In this document: piece by piece, positions 16,590-24,405 of the stretch
Numbering within the stretch: the stretch's first letter is position 1
Layout of the letters: every line of letters starts with the position of its first letter
NCBI GenBank assembly: GCA_002495065.1
Contig: DADT01000031.1
Span: forward strand, 171,578 to 235,577
Length of the DNA stretch: 64,000 nucleotides
Direction of reading: 5' to 3'
Source: Methanoregula sp. UBA471
GTDB taxonomy: Archaea; Halobacteriota; Methanomicrobia; Methanomicrobiales; Methanospirillaceae
The notes under the pieces: generated by a model
The model's input: only the letters and a program-made list of their open reading frames with translations
The model's database searches: none
What the model was told of the DNA's origin: nothing
Position numbers and translations under genes: made by a program

Positions 16590-16730
16590 ATGACCATTCA
16601 GAATTTATATCACCAGAACGTGAAAATCGGGGAGGCGTTTCCATCCCCATTTGTGATCAAACGGGTGACGGCTCCCCGGATATATGCAGAGCATGAAATT
16701 AACTCAGCGATCTGCGGAGGAAGGACATGA
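16590..16730 (+). CDS. possible leader or small protein (46 aa), coupled to the flavoprotein gene
   Basis: A 46-codon frame starting MTIQNLYHQNVKIGEAF. It has GGAAGGA eight bases before the ATG, and its stop overlaps the next gene's start in an ATGA. These two signs favour a translated small gene that couples to the downstream flavoprotein. The sequence (HQNVKIGEAFPSPFVIKRV, YAEHEINSAICGGRT) shows no family or membrane segment. It sits just after the TetR operators, so it would be controlled with 16727. A second frame on the same strand (ATG 16574, 40 codons) overlaps it and is less well supported. Confidence 0.35.
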   Translation: MTIQNLYHQNVKIGEAFPSPFVIKRVTAPRIYAEHEINSAICGGRT

Positions 16731-17560
16731 AAATCGTCGCACTTATAGGAAGCCCGCGAAAGGGAAACACATTCCGTGCATGCGAGGAGTTCCGCGAACA
16801 CCTGCAGAAGATCTGTAACGTGGAATTTGAATACCTCTGGCTGAAGGACGCTCGCATCGAGCCCTGCAAAGGGTGCTTTGTCTGTTTTCCCAAGGGTGAG
16901 GATAAGTGTCCCCACCGTGGTGATGATGTCCATGTCATTGAGCAGAAGATGCTGGATGCTGACGGGGTGATCTTCGCTTCACCGGTCTACAGCATGAATG
17001 TGTCCGGGCTGATGAAGACCTTCATCGACAGGATCAGCTATACCGGGCACAGGCCGCGGTTCTTCGGGAAGAAGGCATTTTTCCTGGTGACAACCGGTTT
17101 ATTCGGCGCAGGAGATGTCCTGAAGTACATGAAGACGCTCGCATGGGCGTGGGGATTTGAGTGTACAGGAACCGCCGGGCTCATTACCCCGAATGGGGCC
17201 GTGCCCCGTGAACGGGCTGAAAAAAATACACAGCTGCTGAAGGAAGGTGCACAGGTATTTTCTGCCGGATTACTCCGCACAACGCCAAGAAGACCGGGGG
17301 TCTTGGATGTGATCCACTTCTCCATGGGGCGGGGGAATTTCTCGCAGATGGAAACAGTGTCGCCTGCCGATTACCAGTACTGGAAAGGGCAGGGCTGGCT
17401 CTCACCTGATGCGAAATGGTTCATGGATGTTCCGCTCAACCCCCTGTACAGGGCAATCGGGAGGATCGTTGAATGGCATGCCCAGCGATCATGCAGAAAA
17501 TATGTTGGCCTGGAAACTTGTAACAGCAGATGGGTGGAGCCGGAGGGGGAACGGGGATAG
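16727..17560 (+). CDS. iron-sulfur flavoprotein / NADPH-dependent FMN reductase family
   Basis: A 277-residue flavodoxin-fold protein. The FMN-phosphate loop is GSPRKGNT (residues 8-15). C47-C50-C53-C61 (EPCKGCFVCFPKGEDKC) matches the compact CX2CX2CX7C cluster motif of archaeal iron-sulfur flavoproteins, which pass electrons from ferredoxin to O2, H2O2 or other acceptors. The later loop FASPVYSMNVSGLMKTFIDR is the second FMN contact. The C-terminal part (about 200-277, DVIHFSMGRGNFSQMETVSPADYQYWKGQG...) is longer than in minimal family members. It is probably repressed by the adjacent TetR protein through the paired operators and coupled to the 46-codon leader. Confidence 0.88.
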   Translation: MKIVALIGSPRKGNTFRACEEFREHLQKICNVEFEYLWLKDARIEPCKGCFVCFPKGEDKCPHRGDDVHVIEQKMLDADGVIFASPVYSMNVSGLMKTFIDRISYTGHRPRFFGKKAFFLVTTGLFGAGDVLKYMKTLAWAWGFECTGTAGLITPNGAVPRERAEKNTQLLKEGAQVFSAGLLRTTPRRPGVLDVIHFSMGRGNFSQMETVSPADYQYWKGQGWLSPDAKWFMDVPLNPLYRAIGRIVEWHAQRSCRKYVGLETCNSRWVEPEGERG

Positions 17561-17841
17561 TGCAATGCAGGGCAGAGATGGCACGGGTTATTGATCCGGA
17601 GACTCACCCGGCAGATTATGGGATTGTTGAGGAATGGTGGTGGGGAAACGATCCCGGCTGATCTCCAGGATGAGGCCCTCCTCCACAGTACCATAACCTC
17701 ATCCTCGCAACCAGTGGTATGGTTCGGGGGCGGCAGAGATTTCAGACCACGGCATCAGGTTTTCCGGGTCTTTCCTGCAAACCATCAGTACTCGTTCCGA
17801 TACCAACGGATGCAGGGAACGTGGGGCTGCTTTTTTTATGT

Positions 17842-17997
17842 TTATTTCTTCTTAATATCTGCAAGAAGGAAGACAAACGAGATTGCTACCCAGAATGCAA
17901 CTTTCAGCCAGTTCTGGGTTTGTATGGCTTCTATAACAGCAACCCCAAAAAATAAGAGAAAGATTGCAGTGTTCGTTCCGAAGGGTAGTCCTGCCAT
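17842..17997 (-). CDS. small membrane protein (51 aa)
   Basis: A 51-residue product: MAGLPFGTNTAIFLLFFGVAVIEAI, then QTQNWLKVAFWVAISFVFLLADIKKK. It has two hydrophobic segments and a lysine-capped cytoplasmic end. The frame is clean, with ATG at 17995-17997 and TAA at 17842-17844. I recognise no family. It resembles the many uncharacterised two-helix membrane peptides of methanogens. It is a single gene, convergent with the flavoprotein. Confidence 0.55.
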   Translation of the reverse strand: MAGLPFGTNTAIFLLFFGVAVIEAIQTQNWLKVAFWVAISFVFLLADIKKK

Positions 17998-18029
17998 ATC
18001 TACATGCTGGTAAGCGGTATCTTAAAAAA

Positions 18030-18119
18030 ACTATCTTTTATACGGCCCTGGCCGGGCTGGTACTGGACCGGTCGTGGATCCGGACAGCTCCGCAGATTGT
18101 CGGGATTATTTCGGGGTGA
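18030..18119 (+). pseudogene. decayed copy of the tail of the 14361-14945 membrane gene
   Basis: This stretch reads FYTALAGLVLDRSW...APQIVGIISG and a stop. The end of the 14361 gene reads FWTLFAAMAGLVLARVVDPVTAQQVVAMITG and a stop. The DNA also keeps CGTGGATCCGGACAG against CGTTGTGGACCCGGTGAC, out of frame. It is a frameshifted fragment, with no start or upstream part. Confidence 0.6.
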
Positions 18120-18160
18120 GAAGGTACAACCTTTTTTTGAATCAATGCACAAGAAAATTG

Positions 18161-18288
18161 GCTCTGGTGAAATCATTATTTATAACATTCTTGGGGGCTT
18201 TGCCCCCGCCACTATGGCAACCCCCTATGTGATATCCGTGGAAATCTGACTATCCGTTACTAAAGTAAGATCGGATTTTTGAAACGGA
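18161..18288 (+). repeat. short dispersed repeat family C, copy 1
   Basis: GGCTCTGGTGAAATC at the left, a CTTGGGGGCTTTGCCCCCGCC hairpin, then a GTAAGATCGGATTTTT block and GGAGCC at the right. Copies lie at 24.1, 24.2 and 59.2 kb. The ends resemble those of the main element family. Confidence 0.6.
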
Positions 18289-18309
18289 GCCAGGGGTTTC
18301 ATTATCTCT

Positions 18310-18792
18310 TTAAATCTTCCTGCTTTTCCGTGCACTCAGGAGAAGATCCTTAATCTCTGGTGGCATTTGCTCATCCTGCCATCGTCTTTCTGCTTCCGGT
18401 GATTGGCCGGCATTTTTCACTGCCTTCAGGGCATACCACGCTGCTCCCAGTGAATGGTCAGCCATATGAGCAGTTGCGACAGCCTGCCCGACAGATCGAG
18501 CAACCGCTCGTGAAGCCGGATGGGAAGATTCCCGTGCAACAGCGTGTGCGGCTACTGAAGCTTTCATCGCGTCACCGGTTGAAGCGTTTCCCTGAGCCCA
18601 TGCTCTGGCAGTCACCAGGGCATTTTTCAGTCGTTCATCTATGGTTTCGCCAAAGAGATGCAACACATGCTCTGCACAGTCGCAGCCCCAGGTAATGAGC
18701 TGAATGTGCTGTTCTTTTTTCAGGGGTCCGCCCCGGTGTTCTGCAACAAATCGTCTGTCCCGCATTTTGCAGCAGCTTCGCATAATCCTCAC
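18310..18792 (-). CDS. Imm-5-like putative immunity protein
   Basis: A 160-residue protein. FVAEHRGGPLKKEQHIQLITWGCDCAEHVLHLF and DERLKNALVTARAWAQGNASTGDAMKASVAAHAVARES follow the helical pattern of the Imm-5-like family (putative immunity protein). The C-terminal AVGQAVATAHMADHSLGAAWYALKAV is also typical. Family members protect against polymorphic or secreted toxins in bacteria, but most archaeal members are stand-alone and of unknown function. No toxin gene with an obvious secretion domain adjoins it; the RelE-type pair at 18960 is unrelated in family. The true start may lie a few codons inside the frame. Confidence 0.7.
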   Translation of the reverse strand: MRIMRSCCKMRDRRFVAEHRGGPLKKEQHIQLITWGCDCAEHVLHLFGETIDERLKNALVTARAWAQGNASTGDAMKASVAAHAVARESSHPASRAVARSVGQAVATAHMADHSLGAAWYALKAVKNAGQSPEAERRWQDEQMPPEIKDLLLSARKSRKI

Positions 18793-18959
18793 CTGATAAC
18801 GGAATCTGATACGATCATCGAAGTTCTTATCCTGACAGATGCCGTTGAGCCCGCATCTTTGCAGGCAGGTCCGTATTGTATTCTTTCACCCGATGGCTCA
18901 AGGAACGTGTGAATAACGGATATCTTTCCCTTGATGCAGAGGTATTTTTAAACCTTTTT

Positions 18960-19235
18960 TCAGAAATCCCGGTATGCCTGTTTTCGGTAATCAATTTCAA
19001 GGACATGGATAATCAGGACATCACTATGGATTGAGAGAAGGGCGCGGACGTCTCTCCGGACCCGGAGAGAGTAAACCGGATGGTCCGGGTTTGACGCCTT
19101 TATCTTTTTTATAACCTGATACGGGTCTTTTTTGATGTTCTGAATCGCACTCACAACGTTTCGGGCAATCTCCGGTGGCAGTTTTTCCAGATCCCGGTCT
19201 GCACGATGGGTATACTTGACCCGGTACAGACTCAT
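18960..19235 (-). CDS. RelE/ParE-family toxin
   Basis: A 91-residue toxin: MSLYRVKYTHRADRDLEKLPPEIARNVVSAIQNIKKDPYQVIKKIKAS..., then YSLRVRRDVRALLSIHSDVLIIHVLEIDYRKQAYRDF. The basic strand SLRVRRDVRALLSI and the C-terminal IDYRKQAYRDF are the usual RelE catalytic and substrate-contact segments (mRNA cleavage at the ribosome). It overlaps its antitoxin gene by four bases (ATGA). The upstream antitoxin order and shared operator make this a type II system. Plasmid or element context is not evident; it may serve as a growth-control locus. Confidence 0.85.
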   Translation of the reverse strand: MSLYRVKYTHRADRDLEKLPPEIARNVVSAIQNIKKDPYQVIKKIKASNPDHPVYSLRVRRDVRALLSIHSDVLIIHVLEIDYRKQAYRDF

Positions 19236-19468
19236 TTAACCCCGTATTTCTTCCGGATATCCTTTTCAGAAATCAGATTTCCTTTTTTGATATCTTCGAG
19301 TCCTTCTTCCAGCCCTTTGATGGCATCTGAACTGAGCGGTTCATCATCAACAGTGAGATTCACCAGGCGCTCGATAACGTCGTTGTATGATTCCTTCGGG
19401 TTACGTTTCAAGTTATTCAACTGTGTTTTGAGATCTTCCCGGATATAAATGGAACTCGCTGCCTGCAT
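19232..19468 (-). CDS. antitoxin partner of the RelE-type toxin
   Basis: A 78-residue antitoxin: an N-terminal ribbon-helix-helix-like part (ASSIYIREDLKTQLNNLKRNPKESYNDVIERLVNL) followed by an acidic tail (LEEGLEDIKKGNLISEKDIRKKYGVK) that probably wraps the toxin. Its last four bases overlap the toxin start. The start at 19468 is followed upstream by a palindromic site (19475-19494), consistent with autoregulation. It resembles the DUF7557/VapB-like archaeal antitoxins more than bacterial RelB. Confidence 0.8.
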   Translation of the reverse strand: MQAASSIYIREDLKTQLNNLKRNPKESYNDVIERLVNLTVDDEPLSSDAIKGLEEGLEDIKKGNLISEKDIRKKYGVK

Positions 19469-19474
19469 AGTAAT

Positions 19475-19494
19475 ACCTATAGGTGGCTATAGGT
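19475..19494. promoter_or_regulatory. toxin-antitoxin operator
   Basis: ACCTATAGGT (19475-19484) is itself a perfect 10-bp palindrome and is followed at once by GGCTATAGGT (19485-19494), an imperfect second copy. It lies seven bases before the antitoxin start, the usual place for an RHH-antitoxin binding site. Confidence 0.6.
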
Positions 19495-20009
19495 AAAAAA
19501 CCAGCTATTCGTCCCGGCAACAACAAGAGACTCAAAAGGGAACGAAGCCGGAGTGCGTCCCGGTATGGTTCGCCTGGTTCCCGGCTATGAATATCTCCTG
19601 GAGCGTGTCATGGGTGATTGACGGTACAGGTGTCCCCGGGTTTTGAAAACCACGGGAACAATCTCATCCGTTGAACTCAATTTTACCAAGCAAATTATAC
19701 TATTTGAGAAATCTGTCACGGACCGTCAGGATTCACAAAAACGTCATACGCTTCCTGCCCTCCTTACAACCACCGGATAGAGAAGTGACAAGACATCGGG
19801 TTGTTTTTTTACCGTGACGATCCCCGGAGTGGGAGTGCTTCCGTCAGAGAGTGATTACACCATAAAGAATATTATATTGTATATTATGGAATAACAGCCG
19901 AGGCAAACCTTACGTCACAGACTCCATTTCTTCAGGATATGATTACCCAAACCTATCGGTATGATCATCTGGCATCAGTGGACGCATTGCTATGGGGAGC
20001 TGAACGAGT
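19495..20009. other. intergenic region
   Basis: Over 500 bases with no convincing gene. It includes an AT-rich palindrome-like block near 19869-19895 (AATATTATATTGTATATTATGG), which looks like a promoter for the membrane gene at 20010 and has self-complementary TATAATAT arms. Otherwise nothing is seen. Confidence 0.4.
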
Positions 20010-20465
20010 ATGACCCTACTTGCCCGAATCAAGGAACAGATCCTGCCGATTACAGTTGCTGCGGTCATCCTTGCAGTCGGGTATTATACCTTCACCAGGA
20101 TGCCGCCGCGGGGATCACCCTGGGATATTGCAGAATGGATCCTCCTGCTCGTCACTTTCTGTATTCTGTTCTCCCTTTTCCCGGCAGTTGCAATCATCTA
20201 TGGCTGGCGAACCGGGAATCGAATTGGTGCGTTCCTTGTCGGGGTACTTGCGCTCCCCCTTGTCTGTATTTTCGGGTTTATCCTGCTCCATCCGGGTAAT
20301 ATGGTGTTTCTCCCTCAGTCCAGTACATTCCCCTTTATCGCTATTCTAACAACAGTCTGTGGCCTTGCAGGATTTTGTGCAGCACAGAGGACGAAAAATT
20401 ACCTTGCAGTATCGATTCTTCTTACCGGATTGTGGCTGATTATATGGATGAGCGGGTTCAATTGA
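20010..20465 (+). CDS. four-helix membrane protein of unknown function
   Basis: A 151-residue protein with hydrophobic helices at about 12-28 (LPITVAAVILAVGYYTF), 40-65 (IAEWILLLVTFCILFSLFPAVAIIYGW), 72-92 (IGAFLVGVLALPLVCIFGFIL), 105-122 (FPFIAILTTVCGLAGFCA) and 132-147 (LAVSILLTGLWLIIW). No conserved catalytic motif is present. The short hydrophilic loops and lack of a signal peptide suggest a small integral membrane protein, possibly an accessory or regulatory unit. It is followed 217 bases later by the MFS transporter on the same strand; co-expression is possible but the gap is large. Confidence 0.6.
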   Translation: MTLLARIKEQILPITVAAVILAVGYYTFTRMPPRGSPWDIAEWILLLVTFCILFSLFPAVAIIYGWRTGNRIGAFLVGVLALPLVCIFGFILLHPGNMVFLPQSSTFPFIAILTTVCGLAGFCAAQRTKNYLAVSILLTGLWLIIWMSGFN

Positions 20466-20681
20466 ATCCTCACGGATTTTTCTTCAATTTCCGTTTTTCA
20501 GAATCCGATGGGGGAACTCCCCTGTTTTAGCACTGTCCACAATATTCAGGGGAGTTATGCTGGATCCGGGAATTTCTTATACCTTTATGGTGAATGGCCG
20601 GTCATAGTTTCTATTACCGTATCAGCAGAATTGTACCAGAATAGAAACATTACCTGAGTGATCCTCTTGGAAACCCCCAAC

Positions 20682-22118
20682 ATGGCGCCTGAAACGACCG
20701 CTGATGTGCCGGCCATCTGCCATGTACCGCCCATACCTGTCAGCCCGGCTGCCAAACGGGTCGTGCTGCTCATCGCCATCCTTGCCGGGTTCATTACCCC
20801 GTTCGACGGTTCGGCGGTCAATATCGCCCTGCCGGCGATGGGGGCGGAATTCCACATGGACGCCATCGCCCTTTCATGGATCGCGACCGCATACCTCCTC
20901 GCCGCAGCCCTCTTTTTAGTACCCCTCGGCAAGATTGCCGACATCTATGGAAGGAAACGTATCTTCCTGTACGGCATTGCGCTCTTCACTCTTGCCTCCC
21001 TTGTCATGACCATGGTCCCTTCCACCAACCTGCTCATCGCAGTCCGGATCATCCAGGGGATCGGCGGGGCCATGATCTTCGGGACGAGCATTGCTATCCT
21101 TACTTCCGTATTTCCCCCGGGAGAACGGGGAAAAGCCCTCGGGATCTACATAACCGCCGTGTACTTCGGGCTCACGGTCGGGCCGTTTTTCGGGGGCGTG
21201 CTGACCGAGAACCTTGGATGGCGGAGCATATTCTTTGTCAATGTTCCTATCGGGATTATCGCCTGCCTGCTCATCCTGTGGAAGCTCGAAGGTGAATGGA
21301 AAGAATGCGAGGGTGAGCGTTTCGATCTTGCCGGCTCGGTCATCTATGCGGGTGCTCTTGTCTGCATCATGTACGGTTTCTCCCGTGTCCCGTCCGTCAC
21401 GGGGATTGTCCTCATCGCTGCAGGGTGTCTCATCGGCATTCTCTTTGCCCTGTATGAGATGAGAGTTCCCATGCCGGTCCTCGACATGCGCCTCCTGACG
21501 AAAAACCGGGTCTTTGCGTTTTCAAATCTTGCCGCCCTCATCAGCTACAGTGCAACCTTTGCCGTGACCTTTCTTTTGAGCCTCGACCTCCAGTACACCA
21601 AGGGATTTTCACCGGAACAGGCCGGGCTGATCCTGATTGTCCAGCCGGCGGTGATGGCGCTCGTCTCACCGGTAGCCGGGCGGCTGTCTGACCGGGTCGA
21701 TCCCCAGATCGTCGCATCGGCGGGAATGGCCCTGAGTGCCACCGGCCTGTTCCTGCTGGTCTTCCTGGTCGAATCGACCCCGGTGTGGTACCTGGTTGTC
21801 TGCCTTATTGTGCTCGGTGCCGGCCTGGGGATGTTTTCCTCGCCGAATACAAACGCGATCATGAGTTCGGTTGAACGACGGTATTACGGGGTTGCTTCCG
21901 GCATGAACGGGACCATGCGTCTCCTGGGCCAGATGCTTTCGATGGGGGTGGCGATGATGCTCTTTGCCCTTCTGATCGGGCGGGTTGAGATCACTCCGGA
22001 GTATTACCCGCAGTTTGAAGCCAGCCTTCACTACGCCTTCATGCTCTTCACTATACTCTGCATAGGGGGGATTGGAGCATCTCTCCGGCGGGGGAAGCGG
22101 CAGCCGGTTCCGGCATAA
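20682..22118 (+). CDS. DHA2-type MFS drug/H+ exporter
   Basis: A 478-residue, 14-helix major facilitator of the drug:H+ antiporter-2 group. It has the first-helix DGSAVNIALPAMGAEF and helix 2-3 motif-A region PLGKIADIYGRKRIFLYGIALF. The QGIGGAMIFGTSIAIL motif-C helix and GPFFGGVLTENLGWRSIFFVNVPIGI are also visible. Exporters of this kind move lipophilic drugs or metabolites out of the cell. The ATG at 20682 has a weak GGAAA upstream; a GTG at 20658 would add eight residues. No TetR gene adjoins it directly. The substrate cannot be deduced. Confidence 0.92.
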   Translation: MAPETTADVPAICHVPPIPVSPAAKRVVLLIAILAGFITPFDGSAVNIALPAMGAEFHMDAIALSWIATAYLLAAALFLVPLGKIADIYGRKRIFLYGIALFTLASLVMTMVPSTNLLIAVRIIQGIGGAMIFGTSIAILTSVFPPGERGKALGIYITAVYFGLTVGPFFGGVLTENLGWRSIFFVNVPIGIIACLLILWKLEGEWKECEGERFDLAGSVIYAGALVCIMYGFSRVPSVTGIVLIAAGCLIGILFALYEMRVPMPVLDMRLLTKNRVFAFSNLAALISYSATFAVTFLLSLDLQYTKGFSPEQAGLILIVQPAVMALVSPVAGRLSDRVDPQIVASAGMALSATGLFLLVFLVESTPVWYLVVCLIVLGAGLGMFSSPNTNAIMSSVERRYYGVASGMNGTMRLLGQMLSMGVAMMLFALLIGRVEITPEYYPQFEASLHYAFMLFTILCIGGIGASLRRGKRQPVPA

Positions 22119-22591
22119 GTTCAGGGACTCAGCGCAGTTGCCATCCATTTTTTATCATGGATACTATGCTGTTTTAGCACCTGACTTTTCGATACGGTGT
22201 TCGAAAACTGAATGAGCATCAGGATATTTTACGCTCCTGGGGGCTTTGGCAATGCCTCCGCCCCCCGCCGCTGTGGCGCCCTCCCCACGGTGTGATTATG
22301 TCGTATTACCTTATCCAGATCTTAAGAGGTCGTTGGAAAAGAAAAGTGATGCGCTTTTTTTCATCTGTTTTTAGTTCATTAAAATTATTCAATTTTCACG
22401 TCTGAATGTGAGATCAATTTTTGGGGTTGTTTTTGCACTTTACCTTTTATCATTTTTCCTGATACCTGATCTGCCAGCCTCTGAAGGAATGGTTGCCAAT
22501 CTTTTCATGTGCGGAATACCTGCATTACCAACAGGTGCCTCATGGAAAATGCCCGGCTTTAGGAAATGATTTGAATGGGATTGCTGGACAA
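22119..22591. repeat. gene-free interval with a mosaic repeat fragment
   Basis: Between about 22205 and 22325 lie pieces of the main repeat's left half. CATCAGGATATTTTACGCTCC to CCGCCGCTGTGG is in minus orientation, joined to GTGTGATTATGTCGTATTACCTTATC in plus orientation. The opposite orientations make it a rearranged fragment rather than a clean copy. The rest shows nothing. Confidence 0.5.
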
Positions 22592-23086
22592 TTAGAGCGG
22601 CATTTTTGGAATAATCGCACCTGCCATCCCCAAAGCAAATATTGCAATAATAAAAACGATCGTCAACGCAACAAGGGCAACAGGAAACCAGAACATCCAG
22701 CTTTTCCTGAAAAAACTCTCCTTTTTTCGATTAATCCTGTCTGCAGTTTTAAACGCGTCATACATTCCGAAAATCCAGATCCCCACGATTACCGCATATA
22801 TAATTGCTGAAACCATTGCAGCAAAATCCTGCCCCGATCTTGAAAAAATATAGAATAACAAACAGGAAACCAGAAAAGATCCGAAAAACTTCAGTCCGGC
22901 CAGGGTTTTTCCATTGTACCACTGGCCCCAGCCAAAAAAAAGAAAACTGAATATGACCGCAAAAAAAGGATTCCGGATGTTCTCCCGTTCCTCAATGGCC
23001 AGCGCAGTCCTCGCACCGCAGTTGGGACAGATTGCAGCGTTCTGATATTGTAATGGTACCCCGCAGGCGGGACAGAATTTTGGCAT
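22592..23086 (-). CDS. zinc-ribbon membrane protein
   Basis: A 164-residue protein. Residues 3-25 are a zinc ribbon (KFCPACGVPLQYQNAAICPNCGA, two CxxC pairs). Three hydrophobic helices follow at about 40-60 (NPFFAVIFSFLFFGWGQWYNG), 66-86 (LKFFGSFLVSCLLFYIF) and 95-115 (VSAIIYAVIVGIWIFGMYDAF). A fourth closes the protein (WFPVALVALTIVFIIAIFALGMAG). The GWGQWYNGKTLAGLKFFG segment resembles TM2-type pair-of-helices proteins. The zinc ribbon plus membrane layout is common in archaea; the function is unknown. It is a single gene. Confidence 0.7.
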   Translation of the reverse strand: MPKFCPACGVPLQYQNAAICPNCGARTALAIEERENIRNPFFAVIFSFLFFGWGQWYNGKTLAGLKFFGSFLVSCLLFYIFSRSGQDFAAMVSAIIYAVIVGIWIFGMYDAFKTADRINRKKESFFRKSWMFWFPVALVALTIVFIIAIFALGMAGAIIPKMPL

Positions 23087-23179
23087 AGATAATAATCCAA
23101 AACCGTAACAATAAACGTATTGATTTGTACGCGAGGTTAATGACCCGGCTCCTGATATGTACCGCCCGGGAAAAAGAAG

Positions 23180-23941
23180 TCAGGGGAGGATTGCAAAGAC
23201 CCGGGCCGGTGCTCCCGTCCCGCCTTTAATCAGCATGGGAATAACGTAAAGCGTTGAGCCCGTGACGGGGAGCTTGTCCAGGCTGGCGATATTCTCCAGT
23301 CCGAGTTTACCGGCACCGCATATCACGCGGTGGACCCAGAAGTCCTGCGACCTCCCGTTATCCATGCTCGGGGTATCGATGCCAATGCCCCTGATGTCCC
23401 GTTCCTGTGTCAGGAACTCTGCCGATTCACGGGAAAATGCCGGAAAACTCAGTTCAGGAAACGCAGGCTCACCTTTCTTATCTGTTCCCAGGACTCTCTT
23501 CGGGTCGGGATAAAACTGCGTGCCGATCCCGGTGTACATGATCACCCATGCCCCCGCCGGAATCCGCCCGTGTTTTTCCTCCCAGCTTGTAATGTCCTCC
23601 ACGGACAGGAGGTAATCGCGGTCGCGGGTGCACTGTTCCCGTGCGTCGATCTTCACCGCCGGCCCAATCCACTCCGCCAGGGGAATCTGGTCAACAGAGC
23701 GTCCGTTCTGCGCGAAGTGAAGCGGCGCGTCGACATGGGTCCCGCCATGTTCCGAAGCGGCAAAAAAGTTGGCGGCATACCAGTAACCCCGTTCCTTCAT
23801 CCCGTGGAACTCCGGCGTCAGTTTGAACGGCGATGCATTCGGCCAGTAGAGGGTATTCCGGTCATAGGGATAGGTCATGTCCAGGATCTTACCGGGAGGT
23901 CCGGCGGCGTATCCGAACCGGGCCTCATGCATAAGCTTCAC
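23180..23941 (-). CDS. cyclase-family protein (kynurenine formamidase-like metal hydrolase)
   Basis: A 253-residue metal-dependent hydrolase. The signature HGGTHVDAPLHF (residues 65-76) carries the metal-binding His and Asp residues. Later IRGIGIDTPSMDNG and FWVHRVICGAGKLGLENIASLDKLP complete the cyclase-family fold. Members hydrolyse N-formylkynurenine, isatin or related cyclic or amide substrates; the specific substrate here is unknown. It is slightly longer than the typical family length of about 210-220 at its C-terminal end. It stands alone, divergent from RecQ across a repeat-bearing gap. Confidence 0.88.
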   Translation of the reverse strand: MKLMHEARFGYAAGPPGKILDMTYPYDRNTLYWPNASPFKLTPEFHGMKERGYWYAANFFAASEHGGTHVDAPLHFAQNGRSVDQIPLAEWIGPAVKIDAREQCTRDRDYLLSVEDITSWEEKHGRIPAGAWVIMYTGIGTQFYPDPKRVLGTDKKGEPAFPELSFPAFSRESAEFLTQERDIRGIGIDTPSMDNGRSQDFWVHRVICGAGKLGLENIASLDKLPVTGSTLYVIPMLIKGGTGAPARVFAILP

Positions 23942-24104
23942 TGCTGATTCACCACCGTAAGAAAACCTTTCCTCATTACCATTCCTGCTCTCCCCCTGTT
24001 CTCTCTATTCTTCAGGTATCCTCTATAAATATCTCTCCCCTCTCCCTGTGCAACGACACCGGCATTCAGAAGAAAATTGAAAGGAACCCTTGAGAAAATC
24101 GACT

Positions 24105-24345
24105 CCGTGGAATCATTATCCATCACGTTCCCGGGGACTGTGAAATCCCCACAATGATATCTGTCGAAATCCCTGAATATCCGTTGTTCAGGTAAGATCG
24201 GGATTTTCTTCAGACCTGGGAAATCGTCAATATATCACGATCCCGGGGCTTTGCCCCCGCCACTATTGAATCCCCCCATGATATTTATGACATCCGTGGC
24301 AATCTGGTTATTCTTAAATGATAAGGCAGTTTTCACCGGAGCCTT
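24105..24345 (+). repeat. two adjacent copies of repeat family C
   Basis: About 24105-24225 holds a copy (TTCCCGGGGACTGTGAAATCCCC to GTAAGATCGGGATTTTCTTC). About 24225-24345 holds a second, partial copy (CCCGGGGCTTTGCCCCCGCC to CATCCGTGGCAATCTGG). They form the gap between the cyclase and RecQ genes. Confidence 0.55.
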
Positions 24346-24405
24346 TCCGAGAAACCCGATAAATAGTCTCCCGTCACAGGTACAGTATATCCCGGGAAGC
24401 TTTGC

